Source of the DNA: Microdon myrmicae
Taxonomy: Eukaryota > Arthropoda > Insecta > Diptera > Syrphidae
Length of the DNA stretch: 64,000 nucleotides
Assembly (NCBI GenBank): GCA_963931805.1
Contig: OZ007501.1
Span: forward strand, 117,317,718 to 117,381,717
Direction of reading: 5' to 3'
Position 1 is the first letter of the stretch; each line of letters opens with the position of its first letter. Shown here piece by piece: positions 32,957-42,900 of this stretch. The notes beneath the pieces are model-generated. The model was not told where the DNA came from, ran no database searches, and was given only the letters and a program-made list of their open reading frames with translations. The translations under genes and the position numbers were made by a program.

Positions 32957-33507
32957 TGTTACGGACCGACATTGAGTCCAGGTCCCCCCAGAATCCACTA
33001 ATCCTCCTTTGATTCCCCGCTTTACCTGTAAAAGGAAAATAACGCGCCAAGTAGCTAATTTGCATAAACTACTTTATGCAAATTCTACTTGGCGGAGAAA
33101 AACATAATAAAATAAAACATAATACACCGGAAATAAATTCGCAAAATTGAAAATTCGTCGTAAATCTTCGAATGTTTTGCACGTTTTCACAAATCCAGCT
33201 CTTCAATCGTAATTGATAATACTGTGATATAAATTAAGGAAGAATCTGAACCTCGATGGACTAACCATGGCTTCCACATAAGAGATAATTCCTTAATCAA
33301 CAAGGAAAATTTATACAATAAATCATAATTAACCAAGGAATAGCTTGCTGAACAGGGGAGCAGCCTTCAACGCCCCCTGCAACCAGTCGCAGATACAAAC
33401 CATAAACCCAAGATACCCAAGATAAACCACAGTAAGTCCCCCCTTCTTACTTAAATTGATTTACCCTTATTAACTTATAATATTGTTATACACAAAAAAA
33501 CATACCA
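32957..33507 (+). repeat. 3' LTR of the 17.6/297-type element
   Basis: It has the same length as the 5' LTR. Differences include C/T near 33,005, C/T near 33,157 and the end CATACCA versus CATAACA. It is followed by AGTG. Confidence 0.9.
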
Positions 33508-33535
33508 AGTGTATTAATAGTTTTCTTGTGCTACG

Positions 33536-34065
33536 TAATCAAAAAATGAGCAATAAAAATAAAATCTGGTCGACAGAAAATAAATTGTATCCCATAGTGA
33601 AACTGCAAGTGTACACTTAACGTTAATTGGTTTTACCCTCACTTCATTTAAAACGAAAAATAGATACAGATGAATAAACGGATTAATAACATCAAAACAA
33701 AGTGTTTAATTTTCCATGCTACAGTTCTTGGGTGTGTTTTCGTCATCGTTGTTCCCTTGGTGCTCGTGTTTTTGTATACAGCGGACCTTTGTGACAGTGA
33801 AAGTGGTGGGTTGGTAGTAGAACTCGCGTCCATGTTGGTGCCACGACTACCTACCCCATAGTGGTGACCCAGTTGAAGGTTCGCGCAACCTTTCAACTTC
33901 TGACCCGGAGTCAGACAAAAACAGTGACTTTTTGGTGCCAAAAACAAAATTATATCCGAAATATCAAAAAATGATCAATAAAATAAAATCTGGTCGACAG
34001 AAAATAAATTGTATCCCATAGTGAAACTGCAAGTGTACACTTAACGTTAATTGATTTTACCCCCA
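33536..34065 (+). repeat. Leader and R-U5-primer-site copies of another LTR family (family G)
   Basis: A leader block (CTGGTCGACAGAAAATAAAT, then TGTATCCCATAGTGAAACTG) occurs at 33,565-33,640 and again at 33,985-34,065. Between them lies an R-U5 end (33,663-33,860) that ends CCCCATA, a primer-site-like TGGTGACCC at 33,862-33,870 and a leader start with GACCCGGAGTCAGAC. The same arrangement recurs at 37,225-37,380 and 38,281-38,560. No coding region of the element is present. Confidence 0.7.
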
Positions 34066-35030
34066 CTGTTTATGAGATCATGTGGCGCCATTTGTGCGGT
34101 GCTGTCGTTCTTCTCATCCATGCATCTCAATGCCACGGCCCAGCCATACTTACAATTATAAGAGCATGCTGAGCCATTTTCCGCCATTTCCAATCATTTG
34201 AATGTCGTCTCAGCCATAGTATATGACTGGACAAGAACATAGATTTCAGCACCATGCCGCCATCACTACCAGACTCAACATAACAAGATCTTTTGCTGCA
34301 ACCGGAAATTCCAATCGACTATCCACATATACACTCGTCACCAGAGCTGATATAATTGCATCTGTCGCCAATTCAATTGACCGCCATAAACCCACGGCGT
34401 TGATCCGCTTGCACTACGATACACCATCATGTAGCATTTATGTTTTTTGTACAGGAACATGCGTTCCTTTTGAATTCGGTATCTTTTGTATCTCAATGCC
34501 TATTGTCTTGTTCAATTTGTAGTTAAGTATAACAATATTAGTGTAGAGATTTTTGTATATATAAGCTTGTAAGTGAAAAATAAAATTAGAAGAACGGTGA
34601 GTATGTATGATAAACAACTTCAATATTACATTGAGCGATCAACTCCACCAATTCTCTCTTCCCAGTGACAGGAACCTAACGACGGTTGAGATAAACAACG
34701 CTGCAAAACGACTTCTCAAGAAGAAATTGTGAAAAGAAAGAACAGGACGGTTCGTTCATAACACAATCGGTGTAGGTAAAAGAAAAGAAAAAGAAAAGTG
34801 AATAGAAATAAATGAATGAAGAAATTGTGAAAAGAAATAAAGAAAAGTGAATAGAAATAAATGAATGAAGATTCAAAAATTATCAGAGTTATCATTTGCA
34901 ATTGCATAATCCGCTTCACATACATCCCCCAACAGCTTCAGTCGTCCACGTGTGAACTATCAAGAACCGGGGTAAGTTTTGTGGCAAAACAAAATTTAAT
35001 TGTTAAATTATTATATAACACCCCCATATT
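34066..35030. other. No gene recognised; short A-rich tandem repeat
   Basis: The block AAGAAAAGTGAATAGAAATAAATGAATGAAG, about 50-bp period, is duplicated at 34,790-34,870. The open frames here have no recognisable domains. The rest gives no supportable feature. Confidence 0.4.
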
Positions 35031-35034
35031 AACC

Positions 35035-36571
35035 TGTGGGGCTTTTCAGGGCCCGAGGAGCCACGCATCGCTCGATCCCCACCATTCCCAGCATTGCGAC
35101 TTACCTGGAAGTCGAATCTTCAGCAAGATAATACAACCTTGCTACGGCCTTAGCCGCCAACCAAATTGCTGGAATTAATTCAGTTATCCCAAAGGATAAC
35201 CGACAAAAATACCTTTTAGGCAGCTTACCTTTCTTTGGGGGGTTTTTCCAAACCCCTTTCTCCACGAACATTCCTGAAAACATTAAGTCCACGGCAAGGA
35301 TTATCACCTAGCCGTGGCATCCAAAATTTTACCCTCGGGCATGCATTGCACCCTGTGCATCACGTCCCTATTACCTTATGCCATGGAAACAAAATCAACA
35401 CGGAGTTCCAAATGTACTCGTTTTTGTTTGTCCTAAGCGTGCGGCTACCAGGTCTCACCAGTTTGCCACCGTCGACAAGGTTTCGGCCGACGCAAAGCAA
35501 ACATTCCCCACATTTTCAGCAATAGCTGGTTTTCTATTATCGGTTTCCACCGATCATGGACCGCAAACAAGCAACGAATTGGATGTGGCCATCAAGTGTT
35601 TACTTTTAACAACTGGCAATGGCTGCACCCTATATTCGTTTGCAATACCTAAACATCGCATTCATATCTGCCGGATTGCTTATGGTATACCAATTCCCTA
35701 TTAACGGCCGCCAACCGTCAGCGGACCTGGGAAATTGCATGTCCATCAACCAAATGTTGATTTATGGCCTCTCCTAGGGCGAGCAGATCTTCGGTTTGTT
35801 TTGTTTTTACACCAGAAGGTTCGGTTGCCGGCAAGCATTACACAATCAATTGTGTACACAGCTCCAGGCCCATGCAATGTTTGCATTCCCATTACCAGGA
35901 GATGCAATTACGACGCTCGCATCTATCCTCGTTCACCACACGATCGTATGCGACGCATACACATACATGCGAAATGTATGCCATATTTCCCAGTCCAATC
36001 ACGATTGACTGCCTCGAGTTGATCGTGTAGCTCCTCCCCTTTTATGGCTTTTCTTTGCGATGTCATTCTGATGGTGGCGAATGGAAGCCAGTCAGATATT
36101 TTACGCCAAGGCATACGCTCGCGCGGTAGGGAGTCTGTTTTGAATCGCGAAATCTACAACTACGGAGTGTGTTTTGAATCGCGAAATCTACAACCACGGA
36201 GTCTGTTTTGAATCGCGAAATCTACAACCACGGAGTCGTCGCAATTATACCGATAACTTCCTTTTCGAGTTTGTGTTTTTCTTAAAATTAGCCATCCCGT
36301 TTTTCTTGGCACTTGGAACTATAGTGCATATATACCATTGACCGAAATGGTTAATTGATATTGTTTTAACCTTTATAAAAAACCGTAAAAGACATATTGT
36401 TGATCAAATAAATTACAAAATACGTGAATCAGTGTGTGTTTGTTATTCTGATGTTCGCTCCGTTTGGGAAGTGATTTTGGAGACACCCTTTTGACCGGAG
36501 TTCCTCAATTTTAAGTGGCGGTGTTGCTGAACCCCATGCCCGTGAAGGCGTATTAGCAAGACCCTACCACA
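35035..36571 (+). mobile_element. Solo LTR B of the gypsy group (1,537 bp)
   Basis: It runs from TGTGGGG to CTACCACA with target duplications AACC at 35,031-35,034 and 36,572-36,575. It has the terminal hairpin (35,040-35,062), the CCACGGCAAG hairpin (35,289-35,317), an initiator-like AGTCAGATA (36,090-36,098), a 34-bp x 3 minisatellite, an AATAAA near 36,405 and the GCCCGTGAAGGCG U5 box. It is related to the LTRs of the full-length element at 14.4 kb but clearly another subfamily. No internal region remains. Confidence 0.9.
36131..36236 (+). repeat. LTR-internal minisatellite, 34-35 bp x 3
   Basis: The unit GAGTCTGTTTTGAATCGCG...AACCACG starts at 36,131, 36,165 and 36,200. Its sequence is unrelated to the 55-bp unit of the 14.4-kb LTR but lies at the same place, between the initiator and the AATAAA. 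Confidence 0.9.
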
Positions 36572-36575
36572 AACC

Positions 36576-37224
36576 TATACCCACTTCCATATTAAATACC
36601 TATTCCATATATTAGATTTATCCACATGTTAATCTAAACCCACCTCTTAGATGTATCCCATCCATTATCCCATTTCCCTAAAAAATTGCCTAAAATTGTC
36701 ATCCTACATGCATAGCAGCTGCAACTGCAGTTGTCTAATATAACGATCCCAGAATCATTACCAAGCAAATATAACAAATACTCGACGTGACGATTCTGAG
36801 ATCAAATCAAGCAACCAGCAGCTGCTAAGAAGAATAAATGGCACAAGCCATAAACCAAAATCGAGCAACCGTAGATGACCCTTTTCCCCAGGTTCGACTT
36901 CGTTCATCAAAACTTAACGAAAGAATTATGTACAAAGAGAGAATGTGTACTTTTGCTAGGCAGTCGAGATTTAACCTCCACCGGGATCGGTCACGTAACA
37001 AGTCGACCAATAGTCAATGAAAAGAAAAGTTGAGTTTGATCGTGGACGACTGAAGAAGAAAATTATAAAAGTAAAAGTTAAGAAAAGGAAGTTTCGTTTT
37101 TTTTTTCCTTTTTTCCAAAGTAATAAATGAAAATGTTAATAAAAAATGTTACGTTCTCTTTTACTTATAACATACCCCACGCTCTTCCCTCGATCGAGAC
37201 GAGGAAGCATGGCAGTGATACGGG
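36576..37224. other. No gene recognised
   Basis: The sequence is AT-rich. Open frames of about 60 codons at 36,825-37,020 overlap on opposite strands and have no identifiable content. Confidence 0.3.
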
Positions 37225-38560
37225 CTTATAACACAACTTCTGACCGGAGTCAGACAAAAACAGTGACTTTTTGGTGCCAAAAACAAAATTATATCCGAAA
37301 TATCAAAAAATTAGCAATAAAATAAAATCTGGTCGACAGAAAATAAATTGTATCCCATAGTGAAACTGCAAGCGTTACTGTTACGGTTTTTGTCCAACAC
37401 AGTTGTTATTTTGTACGGAGTGTAACGTGGGTTTGTATTTATACAGTTTGTGTGTTCTTAAAACTTGATTCTTAGAAGGAAGAAGATTTTAACTTTGATT
37501 GTTGTATACAGTTTTTACTTTTCTGTTTAACGTTCGAGAATTAAGTTGTTTTTAAACTGTGATTTTAAATTCGTCAATTAAAAGGTTAAATTTGTGTGTT
37601 TGTTGCGGATTCGCCTTTGAAACAACCGGCGAATTCGCAATTAAAAATCTGTGGCACCACTTGAACAAGACATGTGGCATCACCTTCAACAATATCAGCA
37701 ATCAGCTGACATTTGTGAATTTTCTGTTGGTTGTCACTTGACAAACATTTTTACGTTTATATTTCTCTTTCTTGTAAATCGCTTGACGACTCCAGTTCGT
37801 CTTTTGTAATCGTTAAAAATCTCAATCATCAGACAAAATAAATACTATGTATATCATTGAATTCAAGAGCCCCATCATTTTCAATCACCTGGAAGATCCA
37901 ATTTGGTTGCAAAGGCAATCTTTTTCAGTTTGTTCAATTTATTTACAATTGATTGCAGCAGATATCAATTGTTCCGGACGTCCTTCCCACGGAACCAGCA
38001 TCACTACTCGGCAAAAGAACGAATCGTTGTTCTTGACGCCATTTCGGACGATTTGCAGAACGCAAATCAAACAGTGTTAAATATGAATTTTATTTCTGCC
38101 CAGTGCGGCAGTAGTTTTGTACTATTTATGCCCAATGCGGCAATTTGTGAATTTGCTGTCCTCGTCGAGGAGGAGCTCGACGCAGACTATGGATTGGCTT
38201 TTCCCAGTTGGCGAACCATCTGCAACTACCCGAGTTGTGGTTCCCATCTGGCGAAACCCACTTCATTAAAAACAAAAACATGGACACAGATAAATAAACG
38301 GATTAATAACATCAAAACAAAGTGTTAAATTTCCATGCTGCAGTTCCTGGGTGTGTTTTCGTCATCGTTGTTCCCTTGGTGCTCGTGTTTTTGTATACAG
38401 CGGACCTTTGTAACAGTGAAAGTGGTGGGTTGGTAGTAGAACTCGCGTCCATGGTGGCGCCACGACTACCTACCCCACAGTGGTGACCCAGTAGTTTAAG
38501 GTTCGTGCAAGCTTTCAACTTCTGACCCGGAGTCAGACAAATCGTGACTTTTTTTTACAA
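37225..38560 (+). repeat. Family G LTR DNA: leader copy, U3 and R-U5-primer site
   Basis: Bases 37,225-37,380 repeat the family G leader (GGAGTCAGAC...GGTGCCAAAAAC...CTGGTCGACAG). After a boundary comes a U3-like part: TGCGGCAGTAG, CTCGTCGAGGAGGAGCT and CCCAGTTGGCGAACCATC, which also occur at 43,290-43,550. Then R-U5 (38,281-38,479) ends CCCCACA, followed by TGGTGACCCA at 38,481. The R-U5 is nearly identical to 33,663-33,860. Confidence 0.7.
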
Positions 38561-39826
38561 GCGAATTCAAGTGTCGTTTAAAATGACACGCACTCGACCC
38601 ATAGACCGATCAGATGTTGCATGTTGTGTATAACCAAAGTAATGCTACATGCGAGGGCAATAGAGTAAACAAACATTGCCCTCATGTCCATTAGGTTTCC
38701 TACAGTTGCAACTAATTTCTAATTATCAACCGAGTATAGGATTAAACATGAATACGATTGTTATTTAAATAATCGCACTCGTGGCCATGTCACATGTACC
38801 ACCACATGAACCCTAACAATAGCCACCCTAGCCACTGCCTTGGCAAACAAATCTTGGGTCGACCGATGTCACAGAAAAATCTATTGCCTACGATGACATG
38901 GCTTTTGCCTTAATGTACGCCCATGTATGTGTACATCTGCCTGGCCGATTACACTATCCGTTGCCCTATCGAGGAACGAGCACCGCATCGGTCATGCCTA
39001 GGGATACATTGTCTAAACAACGATCAGCCACGATCCTCACGCTGGCTATCGGAAAGGAATGCTTCTGTACACTTAAAGTATAAACAGAAGAAGTTATTTT
39101 GAACGGCACAACGACATTCCATAGCATAAACGAATTGCTAGAATAAATGGAGCAATTACCTCTTGAAAGGAATATGTCACGTTTCCCTCTCTCATCGTCA
39201 GTGGGTCAGCATAGCGCAGCTTACAGCGAGTCTAATGTCGACTGCATCGGGGAGTCAGATTTCTTATCCCGAAGTGCGCACATGCACCCAGCGTCGAGAG
39301 CCGAATTTCAACCACGGTAGAGTGTGCAAGGGTCGTGAGGGATCTTTCGCCAAGAGTCGAGCTGTGCAGTTTACTTATTTCAAAGATAATAGAATCGTGG
39401 ATATCATTGTGCGGTCTATTAATTTCAAAATAATCGAGTGCCGCCATTGCGGAAAATTTTACCTTCGTCAAGTAATACAAAGAAACAATTATCAGTTTAT
39501 TACCGAGTGTCGCTGTTGTGGACAATTGTATCTATATTAAGTAATATAAAGAAACAATTATCAGTTTATTATCAAGTGTCGCTATTGTGGACAATTCTTT
39601 TATCTATACCAAGTATTATAAGGAAATAATCACCTGTTTAGTATCGAGTGTAGCTGCTAGTGTTATATCCATCTATTTTAAACTCTAAATAAAGAAAACT
39701 AATACACAAGAATTTTCATGGGTCTTTCATTTGTCGAATAATTGTGAAAAGGATTAACATCGGTATTTGTCGGGGTTAGGAAAGAACTAGCGTCCATGTT
39801 TGACACATCTACCATAAAACCCCACA
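38561..39826 (+). mobile_element. Gypsy-group LTR C (left boundary unclear)
   Basis: It ends ACCCCACA at 39,826. It carries the initiator AGTCAGATT (39,253-39,261), a 70-bp x 3 minisatellite (39,433-39,660), an AATAAA (39,688) and a U5 with an ACTAGCGTCCATG box. The left part includes a palindrome GAGGGCAAT...CATTGCCCTC (38,652-38,682). I could not find its start or target duplication. Confidence 0.6.
39433..39660 (+). repeat. LTR-internal minisatellite, about 70 bp x 3
   Basis: The phrase ATCGAGTGCCGC / ACCGAGTGTCGC / ATCAAGTGTCGC / ATCGAGTGTAGC recurs at 39,433, 39,502, 39,571 and 39,642. GAAACAATTATCAGTTTATT lies between copies. It lies between initiator and AATAAA as in the other LTRs. 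Confidence 0.85.
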
Positions 39827-40796
39827 ATACCTTCCGAGAGAGTGTAAGGATGTGACATCAGTGCTCGACTGCGCCTTTCAGGTTTCGAGCTCAGTAAGAT
39901 GACACCTCGAATCGTTGCTGACCAGCACATAATTCGTAGCACAGAATTCTTTCGTACAACATGTATCGCGACGTTGGGTTCCTCAACCCATTTTGTCACT
40001 TTTGACAGGGGAGCGAAAAGTGAAAGAACGGTTGTCAAGAGCATGAAAAATAAAGATTTAATAAAAAATTGATTTCACGGCTTATTTTGTGTGAATAATT
40101 AATCTAGCGAACCCTAAGCCCGCTACAATATATTGAAATACAATATCCGAAGGTAACCTTTATGTATTTTTAAATTATCTTTTATAGTTAGTGTGAGCTT
40201 ACATCCAGTTGCGAACAGTTGAATTCTAACCTTCAAGCCAAGTGAACGCATGTTCTGCGAGTAAAATAAAAATATTTCAAGTGATTTCAAGTGAAATGGA
40301 TCGAAAATCTTCAGCGAAATGGATTACGCATCCGATTTCACGGTAGAGGAAGACACCAGTTTTACGAGTGCATCGGCAGCAAAATTGAACAAATCAAATG
40401 ATGAAGAAGTGTTGAGAATTGATCAATTGACAGCTGATCTTACCCAACACAACCTTGAACCTGTCCCAACTTCACACCTTCCTTTCTGTTCTTAGAGTCG
40501 AAGTTGGCACTGATCGAAGTATTCGAAATTGCTGACGGATTAACAAAACAGGGAAATTGAACGGCGAAAGGAAAACGTGCTCCAACCTGTAATCTCAGTT
40601 TTTATAAAGTATCGCGCATCAATCCGTAAATTGTATAGCGACAAGTTTGTTTATCAGAACAAGCGTTATTCGAATGTACAAAAGAATTTGTACTTTTGAT
40701 AGGAAGTCAATAAATTCAATCACTGCCAACTCTGGACTTTTGTTTATGGAAAATCAACAAGCCCAAACCATCCTCAAAATTTAAAATCAACAAGAA
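39827..40796. repeat. U5-like remnant and unrecognised DNA
   Basis: Bases 40,060-40,128 (ATTTCACGGCTTATTTTGTGTG, GCGAACCCTAAGCCCGCTAC) match the end of the LTR-like insertion in Msh6 intron 9 (47,970-48,030), so both are U5 ends of one LTR family. From 40,130 to 40,796 I see no identifiable gene, although it may be the 5' part of the Mutator-like element that follows. Confidence 0.4.
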
Positions 40797-41276
40797 GTGA
40801 TTATTGACAATAATTACGGCTACTGTATTTTGGAGTTTTTCACAGTTTTTACAACGATTTCTTCCATAGTTTTGTGTAATACCTGCAAGAAAGAGATACA
40901 ATTTTCACGAACGTCTCATCGCGGACTACGTTTTAAAATTGCATTACAATGCAGTTGCGATAGTATACAATATGTGCAATCATGTCCATTCGTCGATTCG
41001 ACTTTCGCGCCGAAACATATTCATTCCGGAACTCACGTCATTGAAATTGCTACGTTTATTGCTGTTTGCATATTCAATGAAGGCTACATTCCTCTTTTAA
41101 AAATAAGGATGCTTATGGGAGTCAAAATTGGTCCAGAAGCTTATTCATTCGCTGGGAAACGAGACAATGCCCGGATTGACCACGCAGAGATACGAGCGTT
41201 GAACGCGGGGCGGTGTCATCTAACGCCACTGCCCCGTTGCACCTATTGTTTGGTAACACCCCAAAAAGAGACATAA
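40797..41276 (+). pseudogene. Fragment resembling a Mutator-like (Phantom-type) transposase N-terminal domain
   Basis: The open frame has no verified start. It contains CNTCKKEIQFSRTSHRGLRF, then QCSCDS, a VCIFNEGYIPLLKIRM block and MGVKIGPEAYSF...DNARIDHAEIRA. The paired cysteines, the glycine-rich middle and the ARI..AE helix resemble the conserved N-terminal domain of insect Mutator-like (Phantom) transposases. The DDE region does not follow, so it is a fragment. I recognise it by pattern only. An alternative is an unrelated zinc-binding element protein. Confidence 0.45.
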
Positions 41277-42900
41277 CCAAGGTAACGGGTATTGTCCGAA
41301 TTCATCAGGCATGCGGAGGGGGCACCTAAGAGCATAGATTTCACGCCATCGCCATGGCAACAAAAACAAGCAGAAATCTGGCTTTTGTATTGCGTCTTAT
41401 TTCTTTTGGACAACATCAAACATTTTCCTACAACGACGAATCGCTTGTCTGCGCGCGTTGCATAACATTAATTCTAGATAGATTGCCCAACATGCATCGC
41501 ACACCAAGGAATGTCACCCGGCGCCAAAAGCCAACGAAAATATCCCAACCATTGGGTTTCCACTAACATGCACCATCTGCTCGTGTGGAAGAAACGGTCG
41601 CATCTTTAACCGACCGATCAAATCAAGGTATGCCGGACACCCATATCTTCGGTTCGGTACCGTCACACACATGCAAGCTGCGTCCTTTTACCATCTTGTT
41701 TCAACGAGTATTTCGGTTGCAAGACTAATCTACACACAATGTAGGAACTATGCTTGACTACACAAGAGAAACAGACCAAAGCAACACCACCTGCACCAAT
41801 TACCCTACGAGCGATATGTAATCGGCGGTGATGCTGTGTGCAGTCGACGATCGCATAAATATCCATCGTCCACTTACCCCGTATTGCCCAGCTGCAACCC
41901 TTTTCAGTTATAAGTTTCAGAAAGAAAATTAAAGTAAACACCCGCGGGCATGGCGATCTGCTGGAAATTGCAGACGGCGCAGATTTCGATCTATGTATCT
42001 TGGTGTCCACGATTCGCGTTCTGAGGGATACTCAGCATGAACAGACTTGGTAATTATGGTGTGTGTGTTTTCCGGTGTCCGTGGTGTTGGGCCAAGGATT
42101 GCAGGGCGTTGTGATCGGGAGTCGAGTTTCAGTAGCCAATTCGTTCGGTCGTGCCGTTAAATGTAAATATTAAGTTCAAAATATTCCGGTCTAAAATGTA
42201 TTATATGAAGTAAAGAAGTGTCAAGCAATTAATTCCGTTGTATGTAACTTTTCCACGAACAGATGATTAAGTACCAAACAATAGTGTAAATATTAAGTTC
42301 AAAATATTCCGGTCTAAAATGTTTTATATGAAGTAAAGAAGTGTCACGCAATTAGTTCCGTTGTATGTAACTTTTCCCCGAACAAATAATTAAGTTCCAA
42401 ACAATATTGTAAATTTTAAGTTCAAAATATTATTGTAAATATTAAGTTCAAAACATTCCGTGTTCCGATGTATATTAAGACGAGAAGCGTCAACACCATT
42501 TGTTAACTGCTTATCGGAATAACCATTAGTCGTGTGGTTTAAGTTGTGTAAGTTTTTTTCTTTTGAGACAATTAAGATCAATAAAGAGCTTTCGTTTAAT
42601 TTTGGACCGTGCGTTTTACTTCCTACTTGTTACTGGTTAACCGCGGGTGGTATAGTTGTGCTCGATATTGACTGTGAATTGATATGCGGAGTCAGTTTCG
42701 TGAAACAGGACCCATGACGGTACGTGACGAAAGACACTGAAGAAGACATTTACCACAAACGGATCAAAGGAGGCCAGAACTGATCGGTTGGAAGAGAGAA
42801 GCGCGAAAGATGCTTATTTCGAAGTCGTGGAAGGTCCAATGTATGCGGCAGGAATGGCAGATTGAATAAACCTAAGCCTAAAATATCATTTCATGACTTA
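41277..42900 (+). repeat. Decayed gypsy-group LTR-like DNA with minisatellite
   Basis: GCCATCGCCATGGCAAC (41,348) resembles the end of the conserved U3 hairpin region. The array at 42,162-42,460 is followed by AATAAA at 42,579 and a TTTTACTTCC U5-like block, the same order as the other LTRs. Clear termini were not found. Open frames here (for example 42,010-41,663 minus) are judged non-genic. Confidence 0.4.
42162..42460 (+). repeat. LTR-internal minisatellite, about 123 bp x 2 plus partial units
   Basis: The unit TGTAAATATTAAGTTCAAAA starts at 42,162 and 42,285, with partial units at 42,409 and 42,433. Both full units contain TCCGGTCTAAAATGT and GTTGTATGTAACTTTTCC. It is the longest unit among the LTR minisatellites here. 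Confidence 0.85.

Larger units (their letters stand above)
28502..33507 (+). mobile_element. 17.6/297-type gypsy element, internally deleted (5.0 kb)
   Basis: It has two 551-bp LTRs (28,502-29,052 and 32,957-33,507) with about 1% difference, a target duplication AGTG on both sides (28,498-28,501 and 33,508-33,511), a tRNA-Ser-like primer site and a polypurine tract. Gag has three zinc knuckles. Pol keeps the RT N-half and the integrase core but lacks protease, the RT C-half, RNase H and the integrase finger. A 200-base gap interrupts gag. It is non-autonomous, yet all cis signals for copying are intact and the LTRs are young. No env is seen. Confidence 0.9.
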
